Shown here: positions 27,023-35,595 of the stretch, in pieces
How positions within the stretch are numbered: the first letter of the stretch is position 1
Layout of the letters: each line of letters starts with the position of its first letter
Assembly (NCBI GenBank): GCA_034437655.1
Contig: DAOTTU010000063.1
Location: 217,463 to 281,462 of the forward strand
Source of the DNA: J027 sp034437655
Lineage (GTDB): Bacteria > Chloroflexota > Anaerolineae > Aggregatilineales > J027
Length of the DNA: 64,000 bases
Reading direction: 5' to 3'
Translations under genes and position numbers: made by a program
The notes under the pieces: generated by a model
What the model was told of the DNA's origin: nothing
Database searches by the model: none
What the model saw: the letters and a program-made list of their open reading frames with translations, nothing else

Positions 27023-27574
27023 ATGTTCGAAACCCTGCTGATTGCGTTTGGGATTTTCCTGATTCGCATTTTTGGCAACACGATCAGCACGTTGCGGCTG
27101 GTGATGCTTGCACGTGAACGTGACGGTGTTGTCTTCGTGCTGAGCTTTTTCGAGTCATTGACATTCGCTATCGCCATTGGGGCGGTGGTGACGAATCTCG
27201 ACTCTGTGCTGAATCTCATAGCGTACTCAGCCGGGTATGCTATCGGTAGTTCGTTGGGCGTATGGCTAGAACGTCAGTTGACACTTGGCTTCGTTCAGAT
27301 GACCACAATCAGCCCGGGTAATGGGCGTTTGATTGCAGATGCAGTCCGTGACGCTGGTTTTGGCGCGACTGAGATCAATGGTTATGGGGCTGAGGGCGAA
27401 GTGTTGATTATTGAAACTGTCATCGAGCGGCAGAATCTGAAAAGGGTGATGACCACGGTTCAAAAAATTGACCCGGATGCATTCATTACCACACGGACGT
27501 TGCAAAGCACCCGACGGGGCTTTATTCCAGCGGTCCGGCCGGGGTTAAACCGTGTCCTAAATCGTTCTCGCTAA
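27023..27574 (+). CDS. DUF2179 / UPF0316-family membrane protein
   Basis: A 183-residue protein with three or four transmembrane helices (MFETLLIAFGIFLIRIFGNTISTLRLVMLARER, LSFFESLTFAIAIGAVV, LNLIAYSAGYAIGSSLGVWLE) followed by a soluble DUF2179-type domain with FVQMTTISPGNGRLIADAVRDAGFGATEINGYGAEGEVLIIETVIERQNL and FITTRTLQS. This is the arrangement of UPF0316 proteins, whose function is not known. ATG 27023 follows AGAGGA by about 10 nt. uvrA starts 59 nt after its stop and may share the transcript. Confidence 0.85.
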   Translation: MFETLLIAFGIFLIRIFGNTISTLRLVMLARERDGVVFVLSFFESLTFAIAIGAVVTNLDSVLNLIAYSAGYAIGSSLGVWLERQLTLGFVQMTTISPGNGRLIADAVRDAGFGATEINGYGAEGEVLIIETVIERQNLKRVMTTVQKIDPDAFITTRTLQSTRRGFIPAVRPGLNRVLNRSR

Positions 27575-27633
27575 GGCGCTGTTTTCGCGTTACACTAGAT
27601 AGGTTGTTCGCACATTTGTTCGGCTGAGGAGCT

Positions 27634-30540
27634 ATGACACAAGATAAAATTATCGTGCGCGGCGCACGAGAACATAACCTGAAAAACATTAATGTCGAAA
27701 TTCCCCGCAACCAACTGGTTGTCATCACCGGGCTATCTGGCAGCGGCAAGAGTTCGCTGGCGTTTGACACGATTTTTGCTGAGGGCCAGCGGCGCTATGT
27801 CGAAAGCCTTTCGGCCTATGCACGTCAGTTTCTCGGGCAAATGGAAAAACCTGACGTTGACCAGATTGAGGGCCTGAGCCCGGCGGTGTCCATTGACCAG
27901 AAAGGGGTGAGCAGCAACCCGCGCTCAACCGTTGGCACCGTCACAGAAATTTATGACTATATGCGTCTACTGTACGCTCGCGTGGGGCGTCCACATTGCC
28001 CGACCTGTGGCGAGTCATTGGAAGCGCAATCTGCCCAACAAATTGTGGACCGTGTGCGGCAAATGCCAGAAAAGACCCGGATTCAAGTTCTTGCGCCGAT
28101 CATCAAAGACCGTAAGGGCCGCCATGAACGGGTTTTTAAAGAGATTCAAGAAGCCGGTTTTGTACGGGCGCGAGTCAATGATGCGGTGGTAGAGGTCGAT
28201 AACCCGCCAGAGCTTGATCGCTACAAAATGCATACCATTGAAATTGTCGTAGACCGTATCGTCATTCGACATTATGAAGATGAAGCAAGCGAAGATGCTC
28301 GTGGCTTTGTCTCACGCCTGACAGACTCCATCGAAACCGCGCTAGAATTGGGCGACGGCTTTGTCATCATCAGTGACGTCACCAGCCGCGATGCCCCGCC
28401 AGTCGACCACCCCTTCAGCGAGTTCCTTGCGTGCCCGAACGGGCATGGCAGCATCCCTGAAATTGAGCCGCGCACGTTCTCATTCAATAGCCCGCACGGT
28501 GCTTGCCCAACGTGTCAGGGTTTGGGTTCTTTGCTGCGCGTTGACCCAGACTTGATTGTTCCAGATGATAGCCTCAGCCTGGCAGACGGGGCCATTCAAG
28601 CGGCCGCTTATCCACAGGGGCGTGATTCTTACACCGGGCAGGTGTTGCAGGGGCTGTGCAAGCACTACGATATTGACTACCACGCGCCGTGGCGCGAACT
28701 CAGCAAACAAGAGCGTGATATTGTCATGTATGGCACAGGCAGTACCCGCATTGAAGTCGCTTATGAAAGCCATGACGGGAATCGCCGCGTCTCGAAGATT
28801 CGCTTTGAAGGCATCGCGAAAAATCTGGAACGCCGCTACGAAGAAACAACCTCTGACTGGATGCGCCAGCGTATCGAAGAAATTATGAGCGAATATCCGT
28901 GCCCAACGTGCAACGGCAACCGCCTCAACCCGTGGGCGCAAGCGGTGAAAGTGGGCGGAATGCCGATTTATGAAGTCACACGCTTGCCTGTGAAGCGTAT
29001 TTCGCACTGGGTAGAAAGCCTGACGGATACAGGTGAAAATCCTGACACAGCGTTGAGTGGTCGTGAGCAAGAAATTGCCCGGCAGGTACTCAAGGAAATC
29101 CGCAATCGTGTCCAGTTTATGATTGACGTTGGGCTGGACTATTTGACGCTGAGCCGCGCCGCTGGAACGCTTTCTGGTGGGGAAGCACAGCGCATTCGCC
29201 TTGCCACCCAGATTGGCTCACGGTTAACGGGTGTGCTTTATGTGCTGGACGAACCGTCAATCGGCTTACACCAACGCGACAATGAGCGTCTTATCCACAC
29301 ATTGGAAGGGATGCGTGATCTCGGCAACACGTTGCTTGTGGTTGAACATGACGACGACACCATGCGCCGCGCCGACTTTCTCATTGATATGGGGCCGGGG
29401 GCTGGTGAACATGGTGGTTCGGTTGTGGCGACAGGTACACCGCAAGAAATCATGGACCACGCCGCCAGCCTGACCGGGGCTTACCTGAGTGGGCGCAAAC
29501 GTATCCCCATCCCCGAAACTCGACGCAACGGCAATGGCGAGGTCATCACATTACGCGGAGCGCGGGGCAATAACCTCAAAAACGTAGATGTGGAAGTACC
29601 ACTTGGCAAGCTGGTGCTGATTACAGGCGTCAGTGGCTCGGGCAAGTCTACGTTGATGGTAGACACGCTCTATACTGCGCTGGCGCAGAAGATCAACCGC
29701 AACAAAGAGCGCCCGGCCGAATACGACAGTATTGAGAATATCGAGGCTATCGACAAAATCATCAACATTGACCAGAGCCCCATCGGCCGCACACCACGCT
29801 CTAACCCCGCGACGTACACCAAAATGTTTGATGAAATCCGCAACCTGTTTGCTGAGTTGCCAGAAAGCAAGATTCGCGGCTATGCAGCGGGGCGCTTTTC
29901 ATTCAATGTGAAAGGCGGGCGCTGCGAAAATTGCCAGGGGCAGGGCTTGAACAAAATCGAAATGCAGTTCTTGCCAGACATCTATGTTGAGTGTGAGGTC
30001 TGTCACGGCACTCGTTACAACCGCGAAACTTTGCAGGTCAAATACAAAAGCCATAGCATTGCCGATGTCTTGAGCCTGACCGTAACCGAGGCGCTCGACC
30101 TGTTTGAGAACCTCCCCAAAATTAAGCGGCGGCTGGAGACTTTGCAGGCGGTTGGGCTTGGCTATATCCGCATTGGGCAGTCGGCAACGACGCTTTCTGG
30201 GGGAGAAGCCCAGCGTATTAAACTCAGTCGCGAGCTTTCCAAGCGTAGCACGGGCCAAACCCTCTATGTACTGGATGAACCAAGCACGGGGCTGCACGCT
30301 GCCGACGTTGAGCGCTTGATTTTTGTATTACAGGAACTGGTTGATCGTGGCAACACCGTGCTGATTATTGAACATAATCCTGACATTATCAAAGTCGCTG
30401 ACTGGTTGATTGACCTTGGTCCTGAAGGCGGAGATGATGGTGGGGAAATTGTGGTGGTAGGCACACCAGAAGATGTTGTCGCCTGTGAAAAGAGCTATAC
30501 CGGGCAGTACATTGCCCCTTATCTACACGGCGAGAAGTAA
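27634..30540 (+). CDS. uvrA: Excinuclease ABC subunit A (UvrA)
   Basis: DNA-damage recognition ATPase of nucleotide excision repair; it loads UvrB at lesions. The 968-residue length is close to normal. Two ABC ATPase halves are seen: Walker A GLSGSGKSSL (about residues 33-42) with LSGGEAQRIRLATQIGSRL and YVLDEPSIGLHQ, and GVSGSGKSTL (about 666) with LSGGEAQRIKLSRELSKR and YVLDEPSTGLH. Zinc-finger cysteines are present in HCPTCGESL, GACPTCQGLG, YPCPTCNG and in CENCQGQG ... CEVCHG (about 765-790). It is not flanked by uvrB or uvrC here. Confidence 0.97.
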   Translation: MTQDKIIVRGAREHNLKNINVEIPRNQLVVITGLSGSGKSSLAFDTIFAEGQRRYVESLSAYARQFLGQMEKPDVDQIEGLSPAVSIDQKGVSSNPRSTVGTVTEIYDYMRLLYARVGRPHCPTCGESLEAQSAQQIVDRVRQMPEKTRIQVLAPIIKDRKGRHERVFKEIQEAGFVRARVNDAVVEVDNPPELDRYKMHTIEIVVDRIVIRHYEDEASEDARGFVSRLTDSIETALELGDGFVIISDVTSRDAPPVDHPFSEFLACPNGHGSIPEIEPRTFSFNSPHGACPTCQGLGSLLRVDPDLIVPDDSLSLADGAIQAAAYPQGRDSYTGQVLQGLCKHYDIDYHAPWRELSKQERDIVMYGTGSTRIEVAYESHDGNRRVSKIRFEGIAKNLERRYEETTSDWMRQRIEEIMSEYPCPTCNGNRLNPWAQAVKVGGMPIYEVTRLPVKRISHWVESLTDTGENPDTALSGREQEIARQVLKEIRNRVQFMIDVGLDYLTLSRAAGTLSGGEAQRIRLATQIGSRLTGVLYVLDEPSIGLHQRDNERLIHTLEGMRDLGNTLLVVEHDDDTMRRADFLIDMGPGAGEHGGSVVATGTPQEIMDHAASLTGAYLSGRKRIPIPETRRNGNGEVITLRGARGNNLKNVDVEVPLGKLVLITGVSGSGKSTLMVDTLYTALAQKINRNKERPAEYDSIENIEAIDKIINIDQSPIGRTPRSNPATYTKMFDEIRNLFAELPESKIRGYAAGRFSFNVKGGRCENCQGQGLNKIEMQFLPDIYVECEVCHGTRYNRETLQVKYKSHSIADVLSLTVTEALDLFENLPKIKRRLETLQAVGLGYIRIGQSATTLSGGEAQRIKLSRELSKRSTGQTLYVLDEPSTGLHAADVERLIFVLQELVDRGNTVLIIEHNPDIIKVADWLIDLGPEGGDDGGEIVVVGTPEDVVACEKSYTGQYIAPYLHGEK

Positions 30541-30549
30541 ATGCCTGTT

Positions 30550-30594
30550 GTCCTGACGAAATGTTGTATATTGACTACGATGTGCCGTCAGGAC
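30550..30594. terminator. Inverted repeat between convergent uvrA and zinc-finger gene
   Basis: A 9-bp inverted repeat (gtcctgacg at 30550-30558 and cgtcaggac at 30586-30594) with a 27-nt loop lies just after the uvrA stop and reaches into the end of the convergent small gene. There is no T-run, so a role as a two-way terminator is only suggested. Confidence 0.35.
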
Positions 30595-30784
30595 CGCTGG
30601 TTTCTTTGTTTTGCCTGATCTGAACTTCAACGCGCAGCAGGCTGGTTTCAATGCGATAATAAAGGTCTTCTTTGCTATGTGCAATTTTATTGCTAATGCA
30701 GAGTTGCCCCTCCACGTGCGCAATGACAGCAGCAACGCTTTCAAATTCCTGATAACAGAACGGGCAATGTGGCGTGCTTGACAT
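30575..30784 (-). CDS. Small zinc-finger-like protein (69 aa)
   Basis: A 69-residue protein with CPFCYQEFESVAAVIAHVEGQLC, giving C-x2-C-x12-H-x6-C, a pattern like a treble-clef or C2H2-like zinc finger, followed by a helical charged tail. ATG 30784 has AAGGAG 9 nt upstream, a good site, so I believe it is expressed. It converges with uvrA. A role in DNA or RNA binding is possible for the fold, but I assign no function. Confidence 0.65.
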   Translation of the reverse strand: MSSTPHCPFCYQEFESVAAVIAHVEGQLCISNKIAHSKEDLYYRIETSLLRVEVQIRQNKETSGPDGTS

Positions 30785-31019
30785 CCAGTGTCTCCTTTTT
30801 AGCACATATGTTTCCTTAGCATATGCTATTCATCATAAAAGTGCAATTGCAATCGACGTAGTGTTTTCGTTAACTTTTCATTTGAATCTTCCGCAGACGT
30901 AACAACTACACGACTCACTGCGTCAGAACAATACGCAACACAGAAATATTCCAGAACGCGCCAGACATGACACTATTCAAGGGTTCTTAAGTTTTAAGAA
31001 TCAGGGGACATACAAAGGA

Positions 31020-31742
31020 ATGAGTACCATAAACCTTAAAGTAGATCATGCGACACTAACTACTGCCCTCGATGATGACCGTCCTCTATTGCTGTGGATG
31101 GGTACCGATGGTGAAACGCCACCCAGTGACGTAAAGAAAGCGCTTGAAGAAGCGTCTACTAAATATGAAGGGCGCTTACATGTCTTTATCGGTGATACCC
31201 ACGCGATGCCAGACCTTAAAGCGCAATTCAATGTCGGTAAGCGTGCCCTTGCTATTGGCTGGCACAACGGCGAAGTCGTGAACCGCCGCCAGCGTCCCTG
31301 GGCCACTGACATTCAAAGCCTGGCCGAAAAACTTGCTGCACTTGCACCTCAACGTGAACCGCAAGCAGCCGATACTAACAGTACTGCCAATAAGGAGATT
31401 GATATGAAACCTGTCGACGTAACCGACGCCACATTCGAAGCCGAAGTCCTGAATCATGAATTGCCAGTTGTCGTGGACTTCTGGGCCGAATGGTGCGGGC
31501 CCTGTCGGATGGTTGCACCAATTCTAGACAAGCTCGCTGGCGAATACGCTGGCAAAGTTCGCATTGCAAAAGTCGATGTGGACGCGAACCCCGGGCTGGC
31601 GCAAGCCTTCCGTATTCAGAGCATCCCAACCATGATGTTCATCAAAGAAGGCAAGATTGTTGGCCAGCAGGCCGGTGCATTGCCAGAACCTGTGCTGCGT
31701 GACGCCTTCGAACAGTTGATTGAATTCGAAATCCCGGCGTAA
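31020..31742 (+). CDS. trxA: Two-domain thioredoxin: degenerate N-terminal domain plus active thioredoxin
   Basis: The 240-residue frame begins with a thioredoxin-fold domain lacking the CxxC pair (LLLWMGTDGETPPSDVKKAL where WCxxC would stand), a linker rich in Q/A/T/N, and a complete thioredoxin with WAEWCGPCRM (W158, C159, C162), KVDVDANPG and the cis-proline IPTMMFI. The active domain reduces protein disulfides. At 31404, exactly where the second domain starts (MKPVDVTD), a perfect AAGGAG lies 7 nt upstream of an in-frame ATG, so a 112-residue thioredoxin is probably made as well. A strong terminator follows the stop. Confidence 0.9.
   Translation: MSTINLKVDHATLTTALDDDRPLLLWMGTDGETPPSDVKKALEEASTKYEGRLHVFIGDTHAMPDLKAQFNVGKRALAIGWHNGEVVNRRQRPWATDIQSLAEKLAALAPQREPQAADTNSTANKEIDMKPVDVTDATFEAEVLNHELPVVVDFWAEWCGPCRMVAPILDKLAGEYAGKVRIAKVDVDANPGLAQAFRIQSIPTMMFIKEGKIVGQQAGALPEPVLRDAFEQLIEFEIPA
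31391..31406 (+). promoter_or_regulatory. Internal ribosome-binding site and start codon in the thioredoxin gene
   Basis: taaggagattgatATG has AAGGAG 7 nt before an in-frame ATG (31404) that begins a complete thioredoxin domain. The site is better than that of the upstream ATG at 31020, where AAAGGA directly touches the start codon. Confidence 0.65.
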
Positions 31743-31783
31743 CGTATCCGCTACCTTCTGTAGTCGAAAAACCGAATACCCCA

Positions 31784-31814
31784 CCCTCATTGCCCCCGGC
31801 GATGGGGGTTTTTT
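31784..31814 (+). terminator. Rho-independent terminator after the thioredoxin gene
   Basis: An 11-bp stem (ccctcattgcc with ggcgatggggg, two G-U pairs), a 3-nt loop and TTTTTT directly follow, about 40 nt after the trxA stop. It also lies before the Clp ATPase gene, so the two are separate units. Confidence 0.93.
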
Positions 31815-31874
31815 GTTTGGGGCAGTTGCTGTTATATTATCAGGGTCAATTGACTGTCCCCCGAGAGGATCGTT

Positions 31875-34115
31875 ATGGGCTCATTGAATCCAAATTTGCT
31901 TTCCCCTGATGTCGTTACCATTATCGCTGATGCGGTTGATTTATCGGATCGGCTGCTGAAGCGCAACATTTTGCCAGAAGCAACGCTGTGGGCGTTGTTG
32001 CAACGGCAGGATACGGCCGGTTTTCGGTTGGTGCAGCATTTTGTCGAACGACGTGGCGTCGACCTGACACGGCTGGAACGCCAACTTCGGCTTGCTGTTG
32101 AGTCGCGTGAAGACAAAAATGGCGACCTGGACTTCTTGCTGCCGGGTGGGGGGCGCTTCCCGATTAGTCGACAGCTTATCATCGCGTTAGATGAGGGCTT
32201 GAGTATTGCACAGGCGCAGGGTGGGCGCGCGATTGATGCCGACCACCTGCTTATGGCATTGACGGATCGCCGCATCGGTACGGGGACAATCTTGCAACAA
32301 CACGGCATTACGCAAGCGGCCATGCAATCGCTCTCTGAGCCAACGCTGGTGCGCCGCCGGGAAGTTTCTACGATTATTGATTATGTGGAAGCGGCACGTG
32401 CTGGCGAGTTGCAGGCGGTTCATTTCCGTGAAGACTTGCTGCGTGACATGTTCAACGTGGTGTCACAAACGATGCGCCGCCACCTGCTGCTGCTTGGGCC
32501 AGACGGTATCGGTAAACGCACACTTGGCTATTCAATGGCGCTGCTTATCACTGAAGGCAAGGGCCCGGCTGGCATTGAAAAATTCGTGCAGATAGACGAA
32601 CGCGCCTTGCTTGACAATTCTCTGGAAACAACACAGAGCGCAATTATGGCCGCACGGGATGGAATTCTGTTTATCCCACATATTCATCGCTTCTTCGGAG
32701 GGCAGAAGGCTGAATTTCCGAAAGCTGGCCAGAATATTCAGAAAGCATTGCTGGACAATAATCCGATTATTGTCGGCACAACCACCCCCGAAGATTACGA
32801 CGCCCACATGAGCCGCGTCACGGCCATTGCTGAGCATACGCAAGTTCTGCGCGTGGAAGAGCCGAGTGAGGCAGAAGCCATCGAAATTCTACGTGTGATG
32901 CGTTCTCATATCGCGGCGGACTATGACATTGATGTTGACATGAGTGCCCTTGAAACGTCGGCCGCCCTTGCCACGCGCTATATTGGTGATATTCCACTGC
33001 CACGCAGCGCGGTTCATCTGGTACATCGTGCGGCGGCGATGGTGAGCATGAACCGTCAGGCGCAACTGGCCTTCAAGCCCGAACTGGAAGACAACATCCT
33101 CGACAGCGAAGACATTACGCTTGCTGCCGCACAAATGACCGGGATTCCCGTCAGCAAACTCGACGCTGATGAACGCAGCAAATATGCCCGCATGGTTGAA
33201 CACCTGCACGAGCGCATTATCGGTCAGAATGAGGCAGTGCTAGCCGTTAGTCGTGCCGTAAAGACCGCCCGCGTTGGCCTCAAAGACCCGCGCCGGCCAA
33301 TTGGTTCATTTTTGTTCCTCGGTCCAAGTGGGGTGGGTAAGACAGAGTTGGCCAAAGCACTCGCTGAATTTATGTTTGACGATGAAAACGCGATGTTGCA
33401 GATTGACATGTCCGAATACATGAAAGAAAACTCCGTTAGCCGTTTAATAGGCGCTCCTCCCGGTTATGTCGGTTATGAAGGCGGCGGCCAGCTTACCGAC
33501 CGCGTGCGCGAACAACCCTATATTGTTGTGCTGTTTGATGAGGTCGAAAAAGCCCACCCGCGCATCGTCGATATTCTCTTGCAGGTGCTTGAAGAAGGCC
33601 GCCTGACGGATTCACAGGGACGTACCGCCAATTTTAGTGAAGCCGTTGTAATTTTGACCAGTAACCTCGGTGCGGAACATCTTCAGGTGGAGAAAATGCT
33701 GCTTGACGGTGATAGCTTCATTACTGAGGATGTTCGTGCAAAGGTGATCAGTAGTGTCAAACAGGAATTCCGCCCCGAATTTTTGAACCGCCTTGACGAC
33801 ATCACCATCTTTCACCCGCTCAGTGAGCAAAACCTGCGCGATATTCTTGATCTGATGCTACAGCGCGAGGTTGCGTTAGGGGCCGAACGTGGTTTGAATA
33901 TTCGCTTTACAGCGGCCGCCCGTGAGTGGTTGCTGGCCCAAAACGAAAACCCGGAATATGGAGCCCGACCGCTACGCCGCATCATCCAGCGCAACGTGCG
34001 CGAACCCTTAGCAGACTTTTTGCTGAATGAAAGTTCAATTCTAAGTGGTGGAATTACGATTGACGCTGGTTCGGATGGCCTTGAATTTGAGCCCTCGTCC
34101 GTAGCAGAGGAATAG
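31875..34115 (+). CDS. Clp/Hsp100 ATPase with degenerate first ATPase domain
   Basis: A 746-residue AAA+ protein: Clp_N domain (about 1-150), first ATPase domain (about 200-400), second ATPase domain (about 450-740). The second has Walker A GPSGVGKTE (483-491), Walker B VVLFDEVEKAHP (D555, E556), TSNLGAEH and EFLNRLDDITIFHPL with its Arg finger, and GARPLRRIIQ. In the first, Walker A GPDGIGKRT survives, but Walker B reads ILFIPHIH (P268, H269 in place of D-E) and the ERRFQ Arg-finger stretch is AEHTQ. There is no long ClpB-type coiled coil, and no IGF-like ClpP loop was found. Function is uncertain: possibly a disaggregase or a protein-specific remodeller. Confidence 0.9.
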   Translation: MGSLNPNLLSPDVVTIIADAVDLSDRLLKRNILPEATLWALLQRQDTAGFRLVQHFVERRGVDLTRLERQLRLAVESREDKNGDLDFLLPGGGRFPISRQLIIALDEGLSIAQAQGGRAIDADHLLMALTDRRIGTGTILQQHGITQAAMQSLSEPTLVRRREVSTIIDYVEAARAGELQAVHFREDLLRDMFNVVSQTMRRHLLLLGPDGIGKRTLGYSMALLITEGKGPAGIEKFVQIDERALLDNSLETTQSAIMAARDGILFIPHIHRFFGGQKAEFPKAGQNIQKALLDNNPIIVGTTTPEDYDAHMSRVTAIAEHTQVLRVEEPSEAEAIEILRVMRSHIAADYDIDVDMSALETSAALATRYIGDIPLPRSAVHLVHRAAAMVSMNRQAQLAFKPELEDNILDSEDITLAAAQMTGIPVSKLDADERSKYARMVEHLHERIIGQNEAVLAVSRAVKTARVGLKDPRRPIGSFLFLGPSGVGKTELAKALAEFMFDDENAMLQIDMSEYMKENSVSRLIGAPPGYVGYEGGGQLTDRVREQPYIVVLFDEVEKAHPRIVDILLQVLEEGRLTDSQGRTANFSEAVVILTSNLGAEHLQVEKMLLDGDSFITEDVRAKVISSVKQEFRPEFLNRLDDITIFHPLSEQNLRDILDLMLQREVALGAERGLNIRFTAAAREWLLAQNENPEYGARPLRRIIQRNVREPLADFLLNESSILSGGITIDAGSDGLEFEPSSVAEE

Positions 34116-34122
34116 CGCCGCA

Positions 34123-34653
34123 TCATTCTGTAAGTCTGTAGCGCCGATGCCACTCGTAAAGCGCAATGCCGGCTGCTGTTGCCACATTCATCGACGAGTT
34201 TTGCCCCAGCATCGGGATATGCACCGCCCGTTGACACACTGCCAGGATCGCTGCCGGGATGCCATGCCGCTCATTGCCAACCACCAGCGTCAGGTCGTGG
34301 GGGAGGTCGGTTGTGTAGAGGTCTTGCGAGTGTGTGGTGATTTCCAGTGCGATGAGTGGCTCATACCTTGCGGCGTGGGCGAGAAATTCAGCACTGCTGA
34401 GTTGCCGATGTGGGATGGCGTCCTGCGTATGCCGGGAGACGCGCCGAACTTTGCGCCCCGTGATATGTGGGCTGTCCACGAAAACAAGTTCCTGCACCCC
34501 GACCGCGTCCGCAATCCGAAACAGCATCCCGATATTGTCCGGTCGTTGTAACCCCACCGCTACCACACGCGGCCCCTTGTGCATGGCTGCTTCTTGCTGA
34601 GCGCGAACCTGTGTATGCTCAAGCTGCCGGCCGCTCCTCTTTGACGCAGACAT
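34123..34653 (-). CDS. SpoU/TrmH-family RNA 2'-O-methyltransferase
   Basis: A 176-residue SPOUT methyltransferase. Motif 1 is VGLQRPDNIGMLFRIADAVGV (N-x-G signature), motif 2 LTLVVGNERHGIP, motif 3 HIPMLGQNSSMNVATAAGIALYEWHRR, which together build the knotted SAM site. It methylates a ribose in tRNA or rRNA; the target cannot be told. ATG 34653 starts 2 nt after the FHA-like gene's stop, making this the last gene of the MFS-hydrolase-FHA-SpoU unit. The length is shorter than TrmH with its N-terminal extension, so it is a minimal catalytic protein. Confidence 0.9.
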   Translation of the reverse strand: MSASKRSGRQLEHTQVRAQQEAAMHKGPRVVAVGLQRPDNIGMLFRIADAVGVQELVFVDSPHITGRKVRRVSRHTQDAIPHRQLSSAEFLAHAARYEPLIALEITTHSQDLYTTDLPHDLTLVVGNERHGIPAAILAVCQRAVHIPMLGQNSSMNVATAAGIALYEWHRRYRLTE

Positions 34654-34655
34654 GC

Positions 34656-34934
34656 CTACACCATGAATACAGTCCGTGTGCTGCCAATAACGATCTCGTC
34701 GCCATGCCGCAGGGGCGTGACCTGATTCGCTGGCATCGTGCCGTTGAGCGTGGTTTCCAGTCCGGCGTGGTTAATGAGCAAGTATTGCCTCTCGCGATAC
34801 TGAATTTCGGCGTGGATGGGTTGCACTTGCATGTCCCAGTTTATAATCAGGTGCGCGTTGCTGTCCGTGCCAATGACGAAGTTGATCGTCTGGATGGGCA
34901 CAGCCTGATCGTCGGTCGGGGTGGTTACAATCAA
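34656..34934 (-). CDS. Small FHA-domain-like protein
   Basis: About 92 residues, almost wholly an FHA-type beta sandwich: QTINFVIGTDSNAHLIINWDMQVQPIHAEIQYRERQYLLINHAGLETTLNGTMPANQVTPLRHGDEIVIG. The fold marks (IG, HAEI, GD.I.IG) are there, but the phosphothreonine-contacting GR and SxxH positions read GT and QPIH, so it may not bind phosphopeptides. The start is unsure: TTG 34934 is used; an AGAGGAG site stands upstream at a distance that fits an ATC better than the TTG. It lies between the hydrolase and the SpoU gene, with 31-nt and 2-nt gaps. Confidence 0.6.
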   Translation of the reverse strand: MIVTTPTDDQAVPIQTINFVIGTDSNAHLIINWDMQVQPIHAEIQYRERQYLLINHAGLETTLNGTMPANQVTPLRHGDEIVIGSTRTVFMV

Positions 34935-34965
34935 TGCGGGGATGATAGGACTCCTCTGGTTGTCG

Positions 34966-35595
34966 TTAGCGTTGCAAAAACGGATTACGCTTGCGTTCAG
35001 TGTCGATGGTGGTCGCCGGGCCATGACCGGGATAGAGCCTGAAGTCGTCACCAATCGGCAGAATTTTATCGAAAATACTCTGCATCAATTCCGACCCATT
35101 TGCGCCGGGGAGGTCGGTGCGGCCAATGCTACCTTGAAAGACGCAATCGCCACAGAAAACGGCCTTCTCGCTACGCAAAATGAAACATACATGCCCCGGT
35201 GAATGCCCCGGTGTGTAAATGGTCTCTAACGTGATGTTGCCGACCTCAATTATATCACCCTCGTTCAGAGTATGGTCGTGTGTGGCAGGTTCGGGCGCAC
35301 TGATGCCGTAGACCATCGCGATCTGTTGCGCGTGTTCCAACTGCGGCACATCGGCGGCATGAATACGCAGCGGGGCGTTGGTTGCGGCTTTGACCGGGCC
35401 CGAGGCGAGTACATGGTCAAAATGGGCATGGGTCAGCAGAATTTCGCGCACGGTATAGCCTTCCACGGCGGCCAGAATGCGCGGTGCTTCGTCCGAGGGA
35501 TCAATGATAATCGCATCGTGGGTATTCTCATCGCGTACGACATAGCAATTGGTTTGCAGTTTACCCAGTGAAAGTTGGTGGATCGTGATACTCAT
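34966..35595 (-). CDS. MBL-fold metallo-hydrolase (glyoxalase II-like)
   Basis: A 209-residue metallo-beta-lactamase-fold enzyme. It has the intact metal motif LLTHAHFDHVLA (HxHxDH), PGHSPGHVCF, VFCGDCVFQGSIGRTDLPG and LYPGHGPATTI. Closest by pattern to the YcbL / glyoxalase II group, which hydrolyse thioesters such as lactoyl-glutathione; the true substrate is not shown. ATG 35595 overlaps the stop of the MFS gene in an ATGA, so translation is probably coupled. The longer frame to 35952 is a shadow of the MFS gene. Confidence 0.9.
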   Translation of the reverse strand: MSITIHQLSLGKLQTNCYVVRDENTHDAIIIDPSDEAPRILAAVEGYTVREILLTHAHFDHVLASGPVKAATNAPLRIHAADVPQLEHAQQIAMVYGISAPEPATHDHTLNEGDIIEVGNITLETIYTPGHSPGHVCFILRSEKAVFCGDCVFQGSIGRTDLPGANGSELMQSIFDKILPIGDDFRLYPGHGPATTIDTERKRNPFLQR

